A stretch of 64,000 bases of DNA from Cocos nucifera (taxonomy: Eukaryota; Streptophyta; Magnoliopsida; Arecales; Arecaceae), in NCBI GenBank assembly GCA_006176705.1, contig QRFJ01005756.1:124001-188000 (forward strand), written 5' to 3'. Position 1 is the first letter of the stretch. Each line of letters starts with the position of its first letter. The notes below the pieces were generated by a model that saw only the letters and a list, made by a program, of their open reading frames with translations, ran no database searches and was not told the origin of the DNA. This document shows positions 22,731 through 34,028 of this stretch, piece after piece. The position numbers and the translations under genes were made by a program.

Positions 22731-24164
22731 TGTTGCCTAGCAAGACAACCCAAGAGGGGGGGTGAATTGGATTTTTCAAAATTTAAGTATGTGATGTTTT
22801 CAAAACCTAGTGAAGTGGTGGAGTGAGTTTTGGTTTTATGTAGCTAACTATGCAGAAGTGTAGAAATATAAATGGAATGGAAAAAAGGTAAGAACCATGG
22901 CAATCACAAACACAAGAAAATTTATAGTGGTTCGGTGCCCCTTGCACCTACGTCCACTCCCCAAGACCCACTTGGGAATTTACTATAATTTCTTCAAGAT
23001 TACAGCTGGATAGTTTTCCAAGGCTTACTATCTAAAATCTAGTTGGTTTTACACCGGCTCACCAACCACAACCAATCCCTAAGCCAACCTTTGGCTTACA
23101 ATCCAATTTTCAGGCTTGGATAGGCTTTTCCCTTAGCTTCAAAATCCTATTAAAGCTAAGTTACAATGAGAGTAAGGATTACACAATAAAAACAAAAACA
23201 AAGCTCCTTTAATGTGCAAGTCGATGAAGCTTGTGGAATCTTCTTTGAAGGAAGCTTTTGAACTGATTGAGCTTGTCTTCTTGCTGAAAAGAATCTCTTG
23301 ATTTGATGTTTCTTGGAGTTGGGAGTTGAATGCTCTCTATTCAAGATTTTTTGGACTTTCACTTCACTCTTGATCCTCTCAATGATTGATTTGTCATGTC
23401 ACTTTCTCTAGGTATTTTGTAGCTTTTTTCCAATGTTTGGTAGGCTAGAGAAGGGTTTTTGACTGTTAGAAGAGTGAAAATAGCCATTTGGAATAATTCT
23501 GCACAGTTTTGAACATTATGCAGAAACTAGCCATTGGCGCTCGAGTCGACTCGTTACTCTGCTTGAGCTTAAGTTGAGGCATGAGTTGACTCGTCCCTCT
23601 GCTTGAGTCCATTCTACACTGTCCCAAAAATTAAGTTCTCTATATTTTCTTAAGACCTTGACTCAAGGACCTCGAGCTGAGGCTTAAGCTGAAGCTCGAG
23701 TTGATTTGTTACTCTATTTGAGACCTTGCCGCACTGTGTCCTGAAAATCTCATTCTCTATATTTTCCTTCGACCTCAACTCGAGGAACTCGAGTTGACTC
23801 GATCCTCTGCTCGAGACCGTGCTAGCTGAAACTCTCGCATGCCAGTCTTCTTTTTCGTGCTGTTTCAGCTCGAGCTGAACAAAAGGTCGACTTAAGGCCT
23901 GTTTATGCTGAAAATTTCTACTTCGACCAATTGATTTTCTTTTCAATTTTAGTTTTGAGATATCTCTTTTAGGCCTTGTTTTAAGTGTGATTTGTACCTC
24001 AAAACCCTTCATTGTTTCCTCAATGATCCTTAAATGCACTTTATAGAGATTTTTCATTTGATACTCTATAATTCATCCTGAAACATGATCTCAACCAATT
24101 CATTAGTCCAAACAATATACTTAAATGTTTTGTTCATCATCAAAATCAATCCTTGATGTTAACA
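22731..24164 (-). repeat. 5' LTR of element A
   Basis: 1434 bp, TGTTGCCTAGCAAGACAACC...GTTAACA, the partner of 1602-2992. Followed directly by the TSD CTGGG (24165-24169). It has the same CTCGAG/GTCGAC-rich zone (about 23540-23880). Confidence 0.92.
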
Positions 24165-24237
24165 CTGGGTTCTTTCAAAAACTTCGGAGCCTTTTCCTTC
24201 CGATTTTTGGATTTTTTTTTCAAGTGTTTTGATCCAA

Positions 24238-27115
24238 ATGTCTTCTGAAGTATCTTGGTCTATTGGTTCTAGGTGCCCAGCCGACCCAAACTCCCAAAAC
24301 CCCACCGCTAGGGAAGAAGTAGACCTTAGGGTAGTGTCCTGTTCGACCTTCATACCTGGGACCATTTCTTGCTCTTTGCACTCCAAGGATCTTTCCTTGA
24401 TTAGGGTTCAGTACGGGGTCCCTTTGGAATACAAACTGGTGCTTCCTAGGCCAAGCGACTGAGTTTGTGCTCCCTCAGGTTGCTTTTGTTTGTACACCAA
24501 GCTCTCCATGCTAACTTTGTCTCCCAATTTCTTCCTTTGTCGTAACCCTCTTTCGATTTTTAAATATTTTCTTTGCTTCTATGGTCCCAAACTCATTTAG
24601 GTTTATCATAGGTTTCCTTTCTCTTAGTATCTCGGCCGAGGTTCATCCAACCATTTCTTTGTTCTGCAACACTTTCAAACATCATCCGATTGCCAAAGAT
24701 TGGTGGTACTTGTCCTTCTAGTTTGGCAAGAAGGGGTTGCTCAAGGGTGCCCCTTCTTCCATTCATAACTAAAAGGAAAAATTTTTCTTTATTTCATGTC
24801 CTTCTCTAGAGTTAGGACTTCCTCCTTAGGGGAAGTTAAGGGATTTAGTTCGCCGAGCTTCGAGATTAGAAAGAGAAGATCTTGACTCCATTAGTAAAAT
24901 AAGGAATTACCGAGCTCCTCCGCTATCTAAGTTATTAGAGAATCAAACTTTATTTACCCTTGGCTTGAGCCCCCTCGATCCAGTAGGTATACTTTTACAT
25001 CTTGCTAGTTATGCTTCTTTCTTTTCTGACTAGTTTTCTCGCCACTGCAAAAATGACTCCGGAAGAACTGGATCGATTATCTAAAGGAGTCCGGACCCTC
25101 AAAAGAAAAGGGGGTTCCTCTAGAGAACCGTTGAAGCAGATGAAGGTTGAGGGTCCGAGCTCGATCATGGCAACTCAAACCATCCCTGCCCTAGACATTA
25201 TCGCAACTGCACCGAGGTTGGCCTCACCTAACGAAGTTGCCACTTTGGCGCCCCTCGAGCAGGGGAATATGGAGAAGAAAAAGAAAGTTGTCGCTAAGAA
25301 AGTCAAGAGCACGAGGGGATCTAGCGGCAACAACAGCTCCAGCCTAGAGCCAGATTCTTTGGACAATTGGGGAGTTGTCCAGCCCTTGATGGAAGGGTGC
25401 ATCCTTCCCCGCCTTCTTGAAAGTATGATTCACCTAGATGACTAGGACAGGTTGCGAGACTCTTATGCTGCTTTCCTTGAGGTAATCAGCTTTTCCCTTA
25501 AGTTCGGTCAATTATTAGTAAACCCGTAATCGCAGCTTAAATCTTGTTATTTGCAGCTAGGGCACCACCTGTATGCCTATAGGGAGATACTTAGTAGCCG
25601 CAAGGTTGAGGCTTCTAAGGCAATCAATGAAGCCCAGGTGGAGACCAAGAACGTCCAAGCCGAGATCAAGCGTCTAAGGGAGGCTCACTCCACTGAAGTT
25701 ACACGCCTTCAGGAGGCACTCCGAAAGGAAGAACAGACCTTGGCGGAATTGAAGGCCGCCTTGACCTAGGAGGAAAATTGGTGGAAGAAGGCTGAGGAGA
25801 TGGTCGAGTTGGAGAGGGAGTAGGCTATCGAATCCTTCAAGTCTTCAAAGGCAATGGGGGATATTAAGATAGTCTTCTCCTAGGAGGCATTCCTTAAAGG
25901 ATTTGAGCTCTGCTAGGGGAGAATGGCTGAAAAATTCTCCAAGCTCGATCTCAATTTCTTGACGGGGGAGTCCTTTGACGATGAAGCTGGACCTTTCACT
26001 ACTGCCACTAATTTACCTCCCGTTGAGCTTCCCACTATGACTTCTGAGCCTGCTCGAGAGCCTGAGTGTTGAAGCCACACCGAGCTCATCCGCTGTTCCT
26101 CCTCCAGAGGTTGGAGGCTTTCTTTAATTGTACTCTTCTTTTCTTTTACTTCTTCCTATATTCAAAATATTTTTAGTAATGAAAATGAATTTTTTTTTGC
26201 CATATCATTGTATCATGATGTTTTCGTGCGTTAACGCAGTCTCCTATTGATGCTGAACCTCTACCTCAGGGGATCTCCTTGAACGCCGTTAATAAAGAAT
26301 TAAGAAACGAAGTTCGCCATTTTAGCAAAAAGCTGAAGAAAGTTGAAGACGAGCTTCGAAAGTCAAAAAGGAGTTATGCTGAGGCTGCTGCTGAAATAAA
26401 TCGTCTTCGCCAATTCTCCAAACAGTTCTTCAAAAAATATACTGCCAAAAAGAACCATCTGAGCAAAGAACTTTCAAAAACCAGGAAGCACGCTAGCGAG
26501 AAATCCTAGACCCTGATGGTCAAGGTTTGTTCTTTTGAGGCCGAACTCTGCGAAGCAAGAGAGAAAATTGGCCAACTGGAGGGCAGTTCGGCCTGGGTCC
26601 AGAGTCAAATGGAGTTTGGTTGGGACTGATCAAAAAAGTTTTCTAAGCTTCAAAAGCAGCTGCAGGATGCCGAGAGGTCATATAATTCCTACCGGATCGA
26701 GTGGTGCAAGCAAATAGATGATTATAAGAGGAAGCTTAAAATGGCGAATGTTGAGGTGATGTGGCTCCAGAAACAATTAGCAGATAGGGTCCAGGCTGGG
26801 CCAAGAGGAGATCCAGAGGAAGTCGCCTCTTTGACAAGAACCCTTTGGCATCTTTCAATGAATTATGAAAAGTGTAAGGCCGAACTTTTTCAGCTCAAGA
26901 TCCAGACAACTTATAATAAAAGTGCAGTGAAGGATGCTGAGGCCGAATCCGCTATCTTAAGAAAAAGGCTAAGGAAAGTAGAAGACGACCTTCGGAGATC
27001 TCAAAAGTTGCTTGGGGAGAGCTTGGTCACAAGGCGAGACCTCGAAGAGAAGATAGAAGATCTGAAGCACTCGGTGTTGGCTGGGGCTAGTAGCCCAAAA
27101 TCTAATTCTGAGTAG
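24238..27115 (+). pseudogene. Antisense ORF of element F, coiled-coil protein (broken)
   Basis: Read on the + strand, opposite to F gag-pol. ATG 24238 gives MSSEVSWSIGS; further on is YGVPLEYKLVLPRPSD, a stop, then CAPSGCFCLY. This resembles the N-terminal domain annotated in plants as putative gypsy-type transposon protein. HPIAKDWWYL- and FGKKGLLKG-type phrases follow near 24680-24750. The C-terminal half is long charged coiled coil (25551-25769, 26279-26509, 26741-27115). At least one stretch looks like a spliced intron (25482-25556, GT...TTATTTGCAG), and 26119-26239 may be another. Several stops show decay. Function unknown; no enzymatic motif seen. Confidence 0.6.
25482..25556 (+). other. 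Candidate intron in antisense ORF of F
   Basis: Starts GTAATCAGC after CTTGAG and ends TTGTTATTTGCAG before CTAGGGCACC. It is AT-rich with a pyrimidine-rich end and stops in frame, and coding-like sequence (SYAAFLE, then LGHHLYAYREI) resumes across it. It is about 75 bp, short but within plant range. Confidence 0.45.
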
Positions 27116-27639
27116 GACATAATCTTTCTCTTTTTTCTTTTTGTAATCCGTCTCAAGGACCTATGTAATGAACTTTGATTTTAATGAAATGGTATTACTT
27201 TCAATTACCCTTCTATGTTCCTCCTTGGTTCAATGCTTATTAGTCTTCTTTATTTTCTTATCGTGCTTGGTGTCGATGTCGTCTTGAAACAATAGCTTTC
27301 GTCCCATGTCTTGTATATCTATCCCCCTACAATCAACCTCCCATTTGAGGGTTTGAGGCCTTCGATCCCCTATGAAGGTCTTCACCTACATCAGGATAAG
27401 GTCCTCCTATATTGAATAACCGAAGGCCTTCACCCTCGCTACGATGAGGTTAACCTCCTGTCTTAAATAACCGGAGGCCTTTACCTTCGCTACTGTCTTA
27501 AATAACTAAAGGCCTTCACTCTCACTATGATGAGGTTAACCTCATATCTTAAATAATCGGAGGCCTTCTCTTTTGCTTGAGAACAAAGTTCAGTTGGATC
27601 ATCTTCTGTCATTGCATGGTTTTTCACCAAAGATGAATG
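27116..27639. repeat. F 3' non-coding zone with degenerate tandem repeats
   Basis: About 27340-27580 holds three to four degenerate units built on GGAGGCCTTCACC...TGAGGTTAACCTC...TCTTAAATAA. This phrase is related to the long array at 57090-58400 in element E. The stretch separates the converging ends of pol (- strand) and the antisense ORF (+ strand). AAT-rich sequence near 27170-27190 could serve as a polyadenylation region for the antisense transcript. Confidence 0.55.
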
Positions 27640-28887
27640 TTAAAGCAAGAAAATTTTATTGAAATAAAATTATTGATAGTATATTCTCAAGTTTTTTGAG
27701 TTTCAAGATCGTGGGAGTGTAGTCCCTCCGAGTTCCTTTAGATAGTAAGTTCCTGGTCGAACAATTTTCACAACCTCATAAGGGCCTTCCTAGTTTGAAG
27801 CAAGCTTGCCTTGATTTTGCAGCTGGGAGATGTCAGCCTTTCGCAGCACCAGATCTCCAACTTGGAAGACTTTAGTTCTAACTCTGGAGTTATAGTAGCG
27901 GGCCACTCTTTACTTATAAGCTACCATCCTGATTTGAGCCTTCTCTCACTTTTCTTCCAGCAGATCGAGGTTCGTGCTGAGATCCTATCCTAGGAGTTGT
28001 TCTGCTCATTAAAGCCTTCAACTCGTGCTGAGGGAAGTCCGAGCTCAATTGGTATTACTGCTTCAGTTCCAAAAGCTAGGGCGAAGGAAGTTTCTTCAGT
28101 TAGTAACCTTTGGATGGTTCTGTAAGCCCAAAGAATATGAGAGTTCGCCTATCCATATTGCTTTTGCTTTTTTTAAGCCTTGCCTTAATCCCTTGCAATA
28201 GAATCCTGTTGGTTACTTTGGCTTCGCCATTTGCCTACGAGTAGGCCACTGATGTAAAATGATGGAAGATGTTCAGGTCTTCATAGAACTTGGCAAATCT
28301 TGCTCCTGCAAATTGGCGTCCATTGTCAGTAATGAGAGTCCGAGGTAGGCCAAATCTGCAGACTATCAACTTTCAGATGAAGTCTTATACTTTAACTTCA
28401 GTAATCTTGTCAGAGGTTCGGCCTCAATCCACTTGGTGAAATAGTCCACTACCAGTAGGAGGAATTTTTCCTATCCAGATGCCATGGGGAAGGGCCTAAG
28501 TATGTCAATGGCCCATGGTGCGAAAGGCCAAGGAGCGCTCAGGGGTGTGAGTTGTGAAGCCGGCTATCTCTGAATGTTAGCATTTCTCAGACAGCGATCA
28601 CATTTCTTCACATAATTAGGGGCATCTTGTTGCATAGTTGGCCAGTAGTATTCTTGATGGAGCAGTTTATAAGATAATGACCTAGCCCTAAGGTGATTTC
28701 CACATATACCTGCATGAACTTCTTTTAAAGCATAATCGACTTCAGAAGGTCGGAAGCATTTAAGAAGCGGTAAGGAATATGACCTTTTGTATAATTTATT
28801 CTTATATAAAATATAACGAGAGGCTTGGTTTCTTAAGTTTCGAGTTTTCTTAGGATCTCTAGGAAGAGTACCGTCTTTAAGATACAA
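27640..28887 (-). pseudogene. Integrase of element F
   Basis: The N-terminal zinc-binding HHCC domain is intact at 28887-28564: EVHAGICGNH, then KKCDRC. The catalytic core follows in frames with stops: WAIDILRPFP (first Asp, about 28515), VVDYFTKWIEAEPL, ITDNGRQF (second Asp, about 28330) and ANGEA (Glu, about 28225). The C-terminal part (VGDLVLRKADISQ, about 27865) runs to NLRIYYQ near 27665. It is gypsy-type and inactive because of several stops. Confidence 0.82.
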
Positions 28888-29560
28888 AATGAGTAGATCG
28901 ATCTAGCTGGGCTCGTGATTGACTTGCATTACTATTTGGGATTTCTTTGAACTTGGGTTCTACAAAACCTTAAAGAAGACCTCTTTCGGCAATTTACTCG
29001 AAGCCAAGGTAGCTAGTTTCGAGAGAAGATTAGCCCTAGTGTTTTTTGTTCTAGGGATCTGCTGAATGTTGAAGCTATCAAAAGTTGAGATCAAGTTCTT
29101 CACCTTGTCCAGGTATCTTATCATACTTTCCTCTCGGGCTTCATAACTACCACTGACCTACCCCACTACCAAGTGAGAATCGCTATAGACTTTCATATGG
29201 TTCGCCTCCAATTCTTTAGCTAGTTTCAATCCTACAATCAGAGCTTCATATTCTGTCCCATTAGTTGTTGCAGAAAACTCAAAGCATAGCGTGTATTCAG
29301 CAATATCTCCTTTTGGATTGATTAGAATTAGGCCTGTGCCCGCCCTTGAAGCATTAGATGAACCGTCAACATATAGAGCCCAGAAGTCCTCAGGGAGATC
29401 TGCTTTTTCCTCTGTAAGGTTTGGTTGTGAACTGGAAGTACTAACTTCTTGATGCTCAAGCTCGGCTGGATCAGGGATGGTGCATTCTACTACAAAGTCA
29501 GCCAAAATCTGAGCTTTAATGGACGATCGCGGTTGGAAATTGATGTCAAACTTGGTGAAT
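28888..29560 (-). pseudogene. Second (Tat-type) RNase H of element F
   Basis: The open segment 29505-29158 contains FWALYVDGSSNASRAG, GLILINPKGD, EYTLCFEFSATTNGTEYEAL and VYSDSHLVVG. These carry the Asp, Glu and Asp residues of an RNase H fold (VDGS, EYEAL, SDS). A complete extra RNase H after the RT-linked one is characteristic of Tat-lineage gypsy elements. Sequence to 28888 links it to integrase in broken frames. Confidence 0.8.
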
Positions 29561-30720
29561 TCGATTGACTATTTTGCTATTCTTTCAGAAGTATCAGGCC
29601 GGTGAAGAACTGCTTAAATGAGTTGATCAGTGAGGAGTGTGATTGTATGTCCCTAGAAATAAGGTCAGACCTTCCTATCTGCAATTAACGAAGCATAGGT
29701 TAGCTTTTTCAATTTTGTATATCTTGCTTCTGCATCCCTCAAAACTCGGCTTATATAGTAGATCGACTTCTGAATTTTCGTCGCCTCCTTGATTAGGATA
29801 GCTCCAATAGCAATAGGGGATACTACCAAATATAGGATCAACTCTTCACCAAGTTTGGGTTTGGCAAGGAGAGGAGGTGAGTTGAGGTAGTTCTTCAACT
29901 CCTCAAAAGCTTGTTGATACTCAGGAGTCCAGCAGAAATTCTTTGGTTGCTTGAGCACTTGGAGGAAGGGCATGCAACGCTCGATCGACCTTGAAACGAA
30001 CCGGTTCAGAGCCGAGACCTTTCCTGTTAGGTGTTGAACTTCTTTCATTATTTTTGGTGCAGTCATTTCTTGAATAGCTTTGATTTTTTCGAGATTTGCT
30101 TCAATTCCACGTCTTGACACCATAAATCTTAAAAACTTTCTTGAGGTTACTTCAAAGGCACATTTGGTTAGATTTAGTTTCATCTTGTACTTTTGAAGTG
30201 TGTTGAAGGTCTCCTTAAGGTCGGTGATATGCTTCATTGAAGATTGGCTTTTGACTAGCATGTTGTCCACATAGACCTCCATGCTATGGCCGATTTGCTC
30301 TTTGAAGATCTCGTTCATCAGGCACTGATAGGTGGTGCTTGCATTCTTTAGTTCAAAGGGCATAATCCTGTAATAATAAATACCATGGTCAGTAATAAAA
30401 GCAGCTTTTTCTCATCTTCTGATGCCATTCGGATTTGATTGTAGTTGGAGAAGGCATCCATGAAAGTGAGGAGCTCATAGCCTGAGATTGCGTCCACTAG
30501 TTGATCGATTCTTGGCAAAGGATAGCTGTCCTTTGGATAGGCTTTATTCAAATCTGTGAAGTCTATGCACATCCTCCACTTGCCATTCATCTTTTCGATG
30601 AGAATCACATTTGCAATACAATCCGGATAAGATACCTCTCGAATGAACTTGGCTTTAAGGAGCTTGTCGACCTTGTCTGTAATAGCCTTTTGCCACTCTA
30701 GCGCAAAGCTGCACTTCTTT
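29561..30720 (-). pseudogene. Reverse transcriptase and first RNase H of element F
   Basis: KWRMCIDFTDLNKAYPKDSY, PRIDQLVD, LLTFMDAFSNYNQIRM (30608-30440), a frameshift near 30400, then MPFELKNASTTYQ (30363 onward). The catalytic box reads YVDN instead of YVDD; the Asn codon is 30262-30264. Thumb and connection sequence follow (FLRFMVSRRGIEAN, CWTPEYQQAFEELK), then an RNase H-like region LILYLVVSPIAIGAILI that has lost acidic residues. Inactive as written. Confidence 0.87.
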
Positions 30721-30975
30721 TGCTTTACTAGCTGTCATTTGAGATCCACTACTTGACGATGCTCCATCATTTCTACATCGATCCCAAGCATATTTGTAGG
30801 TACCCAGGCAAAGACATCGGCATTCTTTTACAAGAAGGCAATGAGTTGCTTTTAGACTTTCTCTTCTAGGTTAGAGTCGATTTGAATAGTATGATCTTTG
30901 TTTCCATCATTCAAAGAGACTGCAATAAGGTCGTCGATTGGTTTCCCCCGTTCTTCAGTAAAATCATTACGGATA

Positions 30976-31550
30976 TCAAGCCCATCCACTGGACAAGATT
31001 CTACCCACCTTCCCCTTATAAGGCAATGGTGTAACAGTTCGTGCTAGAGCCTGATCTCCTTTGACTTCTCCAAACCTCAAGTTTGTTGGAAACTTAATAT
31101 TCAAGTAATAGGTTAAAATCATTGCCTGAAGTGCATTTAAGCCAGGTCGGCCAAGAATCACATTGTAAACAGAAGGTGCCTTTACCAAGAAAAAATCAAC
31201 TTGGGTCTTTGTTGCCTTGGGTACCGACTTGCCACAACAGGTAGTAATTATTCCTTCAACCGACACTGCATCGCTGATGAATCCCACTAACTGGGAGCTT
31301 ATTGGCCGCATATGATTGTTAGGTATAGACATTTTAGAGAATGCATCGTAAAATAAAACATCAGTAGAGCTTTCATTATCGATCAAAACACGGTATACAT
31401 CATACTCAGCAATGTTTAAAATAACTACAATCACGTCATTGTGCGAAAACTGAACCCTCTATACATTTTCTTCAGTGAAAGTGATGGGTTTTTCGGTCCT
31501 CTGCCTTTTCGTTGGCTTTGCTGGTCCACTGGCCTCCCCTTGTTGATGTC
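30976..31550 (-). pseudogene. Protease of element F, active site altered
   Basis: The open segment 31434-30976 holds YRVLIDNESSTDVLFYDAF. The family motif is usually DNGSS; Gly is replaced by Glu (codon 31372-31374). YNVILGRPGLNAL is the conserved flap-side motif. Sequence between 31435 and the G insertion at 31556 is the protease-gag linker. Confidence 0.8.
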
Positions 31551-31555
31551 TCCCA

Positions 31556-34023
31556 TGATGGGTTTGGTGTACAGGGCGAAAGCATGGATTTCAAAGCAAA
31601 AACATGAAATCATACAAACCAAACCCGAACCCTAAGACCACCTCATTAGCAATTAAATCATATAACATGCATTTATAATATAAAAGAAAGTATTAGAACA
31701 TACCTCTTATCGCTAAACCCTAAATTGACCCTGATCGTCGGTAGCAGTCCGTCAGGGTTTCCACTAGGTGCCCACGTGTTCACCCTCCAACGTTGATTAC
31801 ATAGAGACTTGATCAAGACACCAGCACCTCTGATTTATATAATTAGAGTTCTAATAATAAGATCTTTAATTAAAAGGGCAAGACCTTCTTTAGCCTTTAT
31901 GTCACCTTTCTTGCCTTTCCTTATCTTTCTTTTTCTGTCTTCTTAATTTTCCTTCCTAATCTCTTAGTCTTAAGATGACTTCTTATCCTTATAAGGACAA
32001 GGTCTAGACAAGAGAAGGGAAGAAAGAAAATTGGATAAAAAAAAACTCTTGTAAGAAAGAAAGATAATTTTACACACCCCTGGACTCTTGGTGCGCACCC
32101 CTATTATAATGTACGTAAGGGTGCCAACTAAATTTCTTGCACCCCTTTAAAAAAACATCTCATGTCCCTTCAGCCAATCTCATGCCTCATTAGTAAATAA
32201 CGAGATGTAGACTTAGTCCAAGAGATGCCTTAAAGCAGGACTCTTGGACTAATTCTACGTAAGTTATTTACGAAGAGTCGCAATATTTCATCTTTGGCAT
32301 CACCCTTTTCATCCATTAGATCATATAAAAAGGCCATCCAATGGCTCTAAAAGGGGATGCCCATTCAGCAAGAAGGTGTGGACATAATCTTTGAATAGTC
32401 AAAGTCTCAAGAGACTTTGACTTGGTCCAAGAGGCGTCAAGGAGGAGTGGGCAGCATGGAGTCTTGGGCGGCAAGGAGTCTTGGGCGACAAAAAGTCCCT
32501 TCTCAAAATAATAACGAAGTATTTCATCTGTAGAAGGACACTTCTATGCCCCATATCTGATGTCCATGCCAATATAAAAATTTATGTGACATAACAAAAT
32601 GAGAAAACTCAAAGAAGGTAGGCGCCAACTAATTCCAGACGCCAAAGAATTCTTTGCACATGAAAGACTTCCCACGTGCAAGAGAGAGACTCTCTGGCGC
32701 ATGGGATTCAAGTATGTGGCACCCCAACTAAAGCCTAATCAGTCTAGGTTAATCCAATTCAAGACCAAATCCTATTTGGCTCAAATCGGATCTAAATTAG
32801 CCCAAATCGAAAGCCGATTCAAATCCAATTCGAAACCAGGTGCTAGGGTTTGCTACATGTGCTAGCATGTTCAGCTTGCAAACATGGTCTAATCCAATTA
32901 GACCCTTAATCAATTCTCTTTGTGTGTGATCCATTGGGTTCCACATCTAACCAGCAGTGAGTCTGGGTGTGATTTGACCTAATCTGGTTAGAACTCAACC
33001 AAACCGATTTAGGTCAAAACTAGCCAACCCAATTTGACTTAATTTAGAATACTTTCTAATTTAATGATCAAATTAAAATTTTAATTTGATCGAACCCACA
33101 AGACATGATTGACATCTAGCAACGTATCATGACTTTTCGAAAGATGTAAAATTGATGGAAATACCAAAAATATCCATCAGTGAAAATTACCATGCAACTA
33201 GATCCTTCGATCTTCCTGCATCCTGAATATGACTTTGGGTATGGAAATATGTCAACCCCAATATCATATTCATTTCTCTTTCAATCTTATGATGATGATT
33301 CATTTAATGAAACATTAGAAATCATTTCTAATTTTTCATCATGCTTTGATCAATGTCTTCCTGAATCATTATTTGTTTGAAGCAAATAGGATGCTATTTC
33401 CTCTTACTAGGAGAGATCGATTCCATGTTAACCTACTCATAACCTTCATATATATAATCTACCATATCAAGATCATCCCGTACTTAACTGAGTCATGAAT
33501 GAGTATGAACCAAAATATGGATTTATATATATAAGATTCTATGCTAGTTTTAGGTCAAAGGATAACATGCACAAATTCCACTATGAGAATCATCTATTGA
33601 CATGTAGATAAGACTCCATTAGATATTCTCAATTTGGATCAATTCAGTGAACTCATTCTCTAATGAGCATCCACATTCTTGTATTAATGTCATACACAAG
33701 TTATTGTGAGATCAATTACCCTCTCAATCGAGCATACAAAGAATGTGCTAGTCTTACCGAAAAATATTGATCCCTAACTCAATGTCCCATCGACTAGGAA
33801 TATTTAAATTAGAATTTTAAGATTTTAGGTCTCACTGGTATGATCTCATCATAATTCTAAAATCATAGCCCTAATTTATAGGATTCATCATAATCTTAAA
33901 TAAATAATAAGACACTGCATATGATGAAATAAATGCCTTTATTTATTAAAAATGTCATTATATGAGTTTGAAAGATAAAGAACATCCCAAAAAATTAATT
34001 AGCTTGAGGGCATATTCCTTTCA
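31556..34023. mobile_element. Element G: probable solo LTR (Angela/Tork-like) inside F
   Basis: 2468 bp, top strand TGATGGGTTTGG...TTCCTTTCA, so TG...CA. It is flanked by exact TCCCA copies (31551-31555 and 34024-34028). Read on the minus strand it starts TGAAAGGAATATGCCCTC, reminiscent of Angela/BARE LTR starts. It has no gag or pol. Its size matches C (2453 bp). Short open frames within (32599-32865, 33180-33380) have no recognisable content. Confidence 0.7.
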
Positions 34024-34028
34024 TCCCA

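Larger units (their letters stand above)
1602..24164 (-). mobile_element. Element A: Ty1/copia Sirevirus-like retrotransposon with nested insert
   Basis: Complete by structure. LTRs lie at 1602-2992 and 22731-24164, both TG...CA on the top strand. The flanking 5-bp duplication is CTGGG (1597-1601 and 24165-24169). The order on the minus strand is LTR, PBS, gag, protease, integrase, RT, RNase H, a third ORF, polypurine tract, LTR, which is copia order with a Sirevirus-type extra ORF. Element B (10154-22251) interrupts gag. Without B and its duplicated TSD, A is about 10.5 kb. All coding parts carry stops or frameshifts, so A cannot act autonomously now. Confidence 0.9.

Noticed and set aside
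32599..32865. 88-codon + strand frame in G
   Set aside because: Lies inside a solo-LTR-like insert; no recognisable motif.
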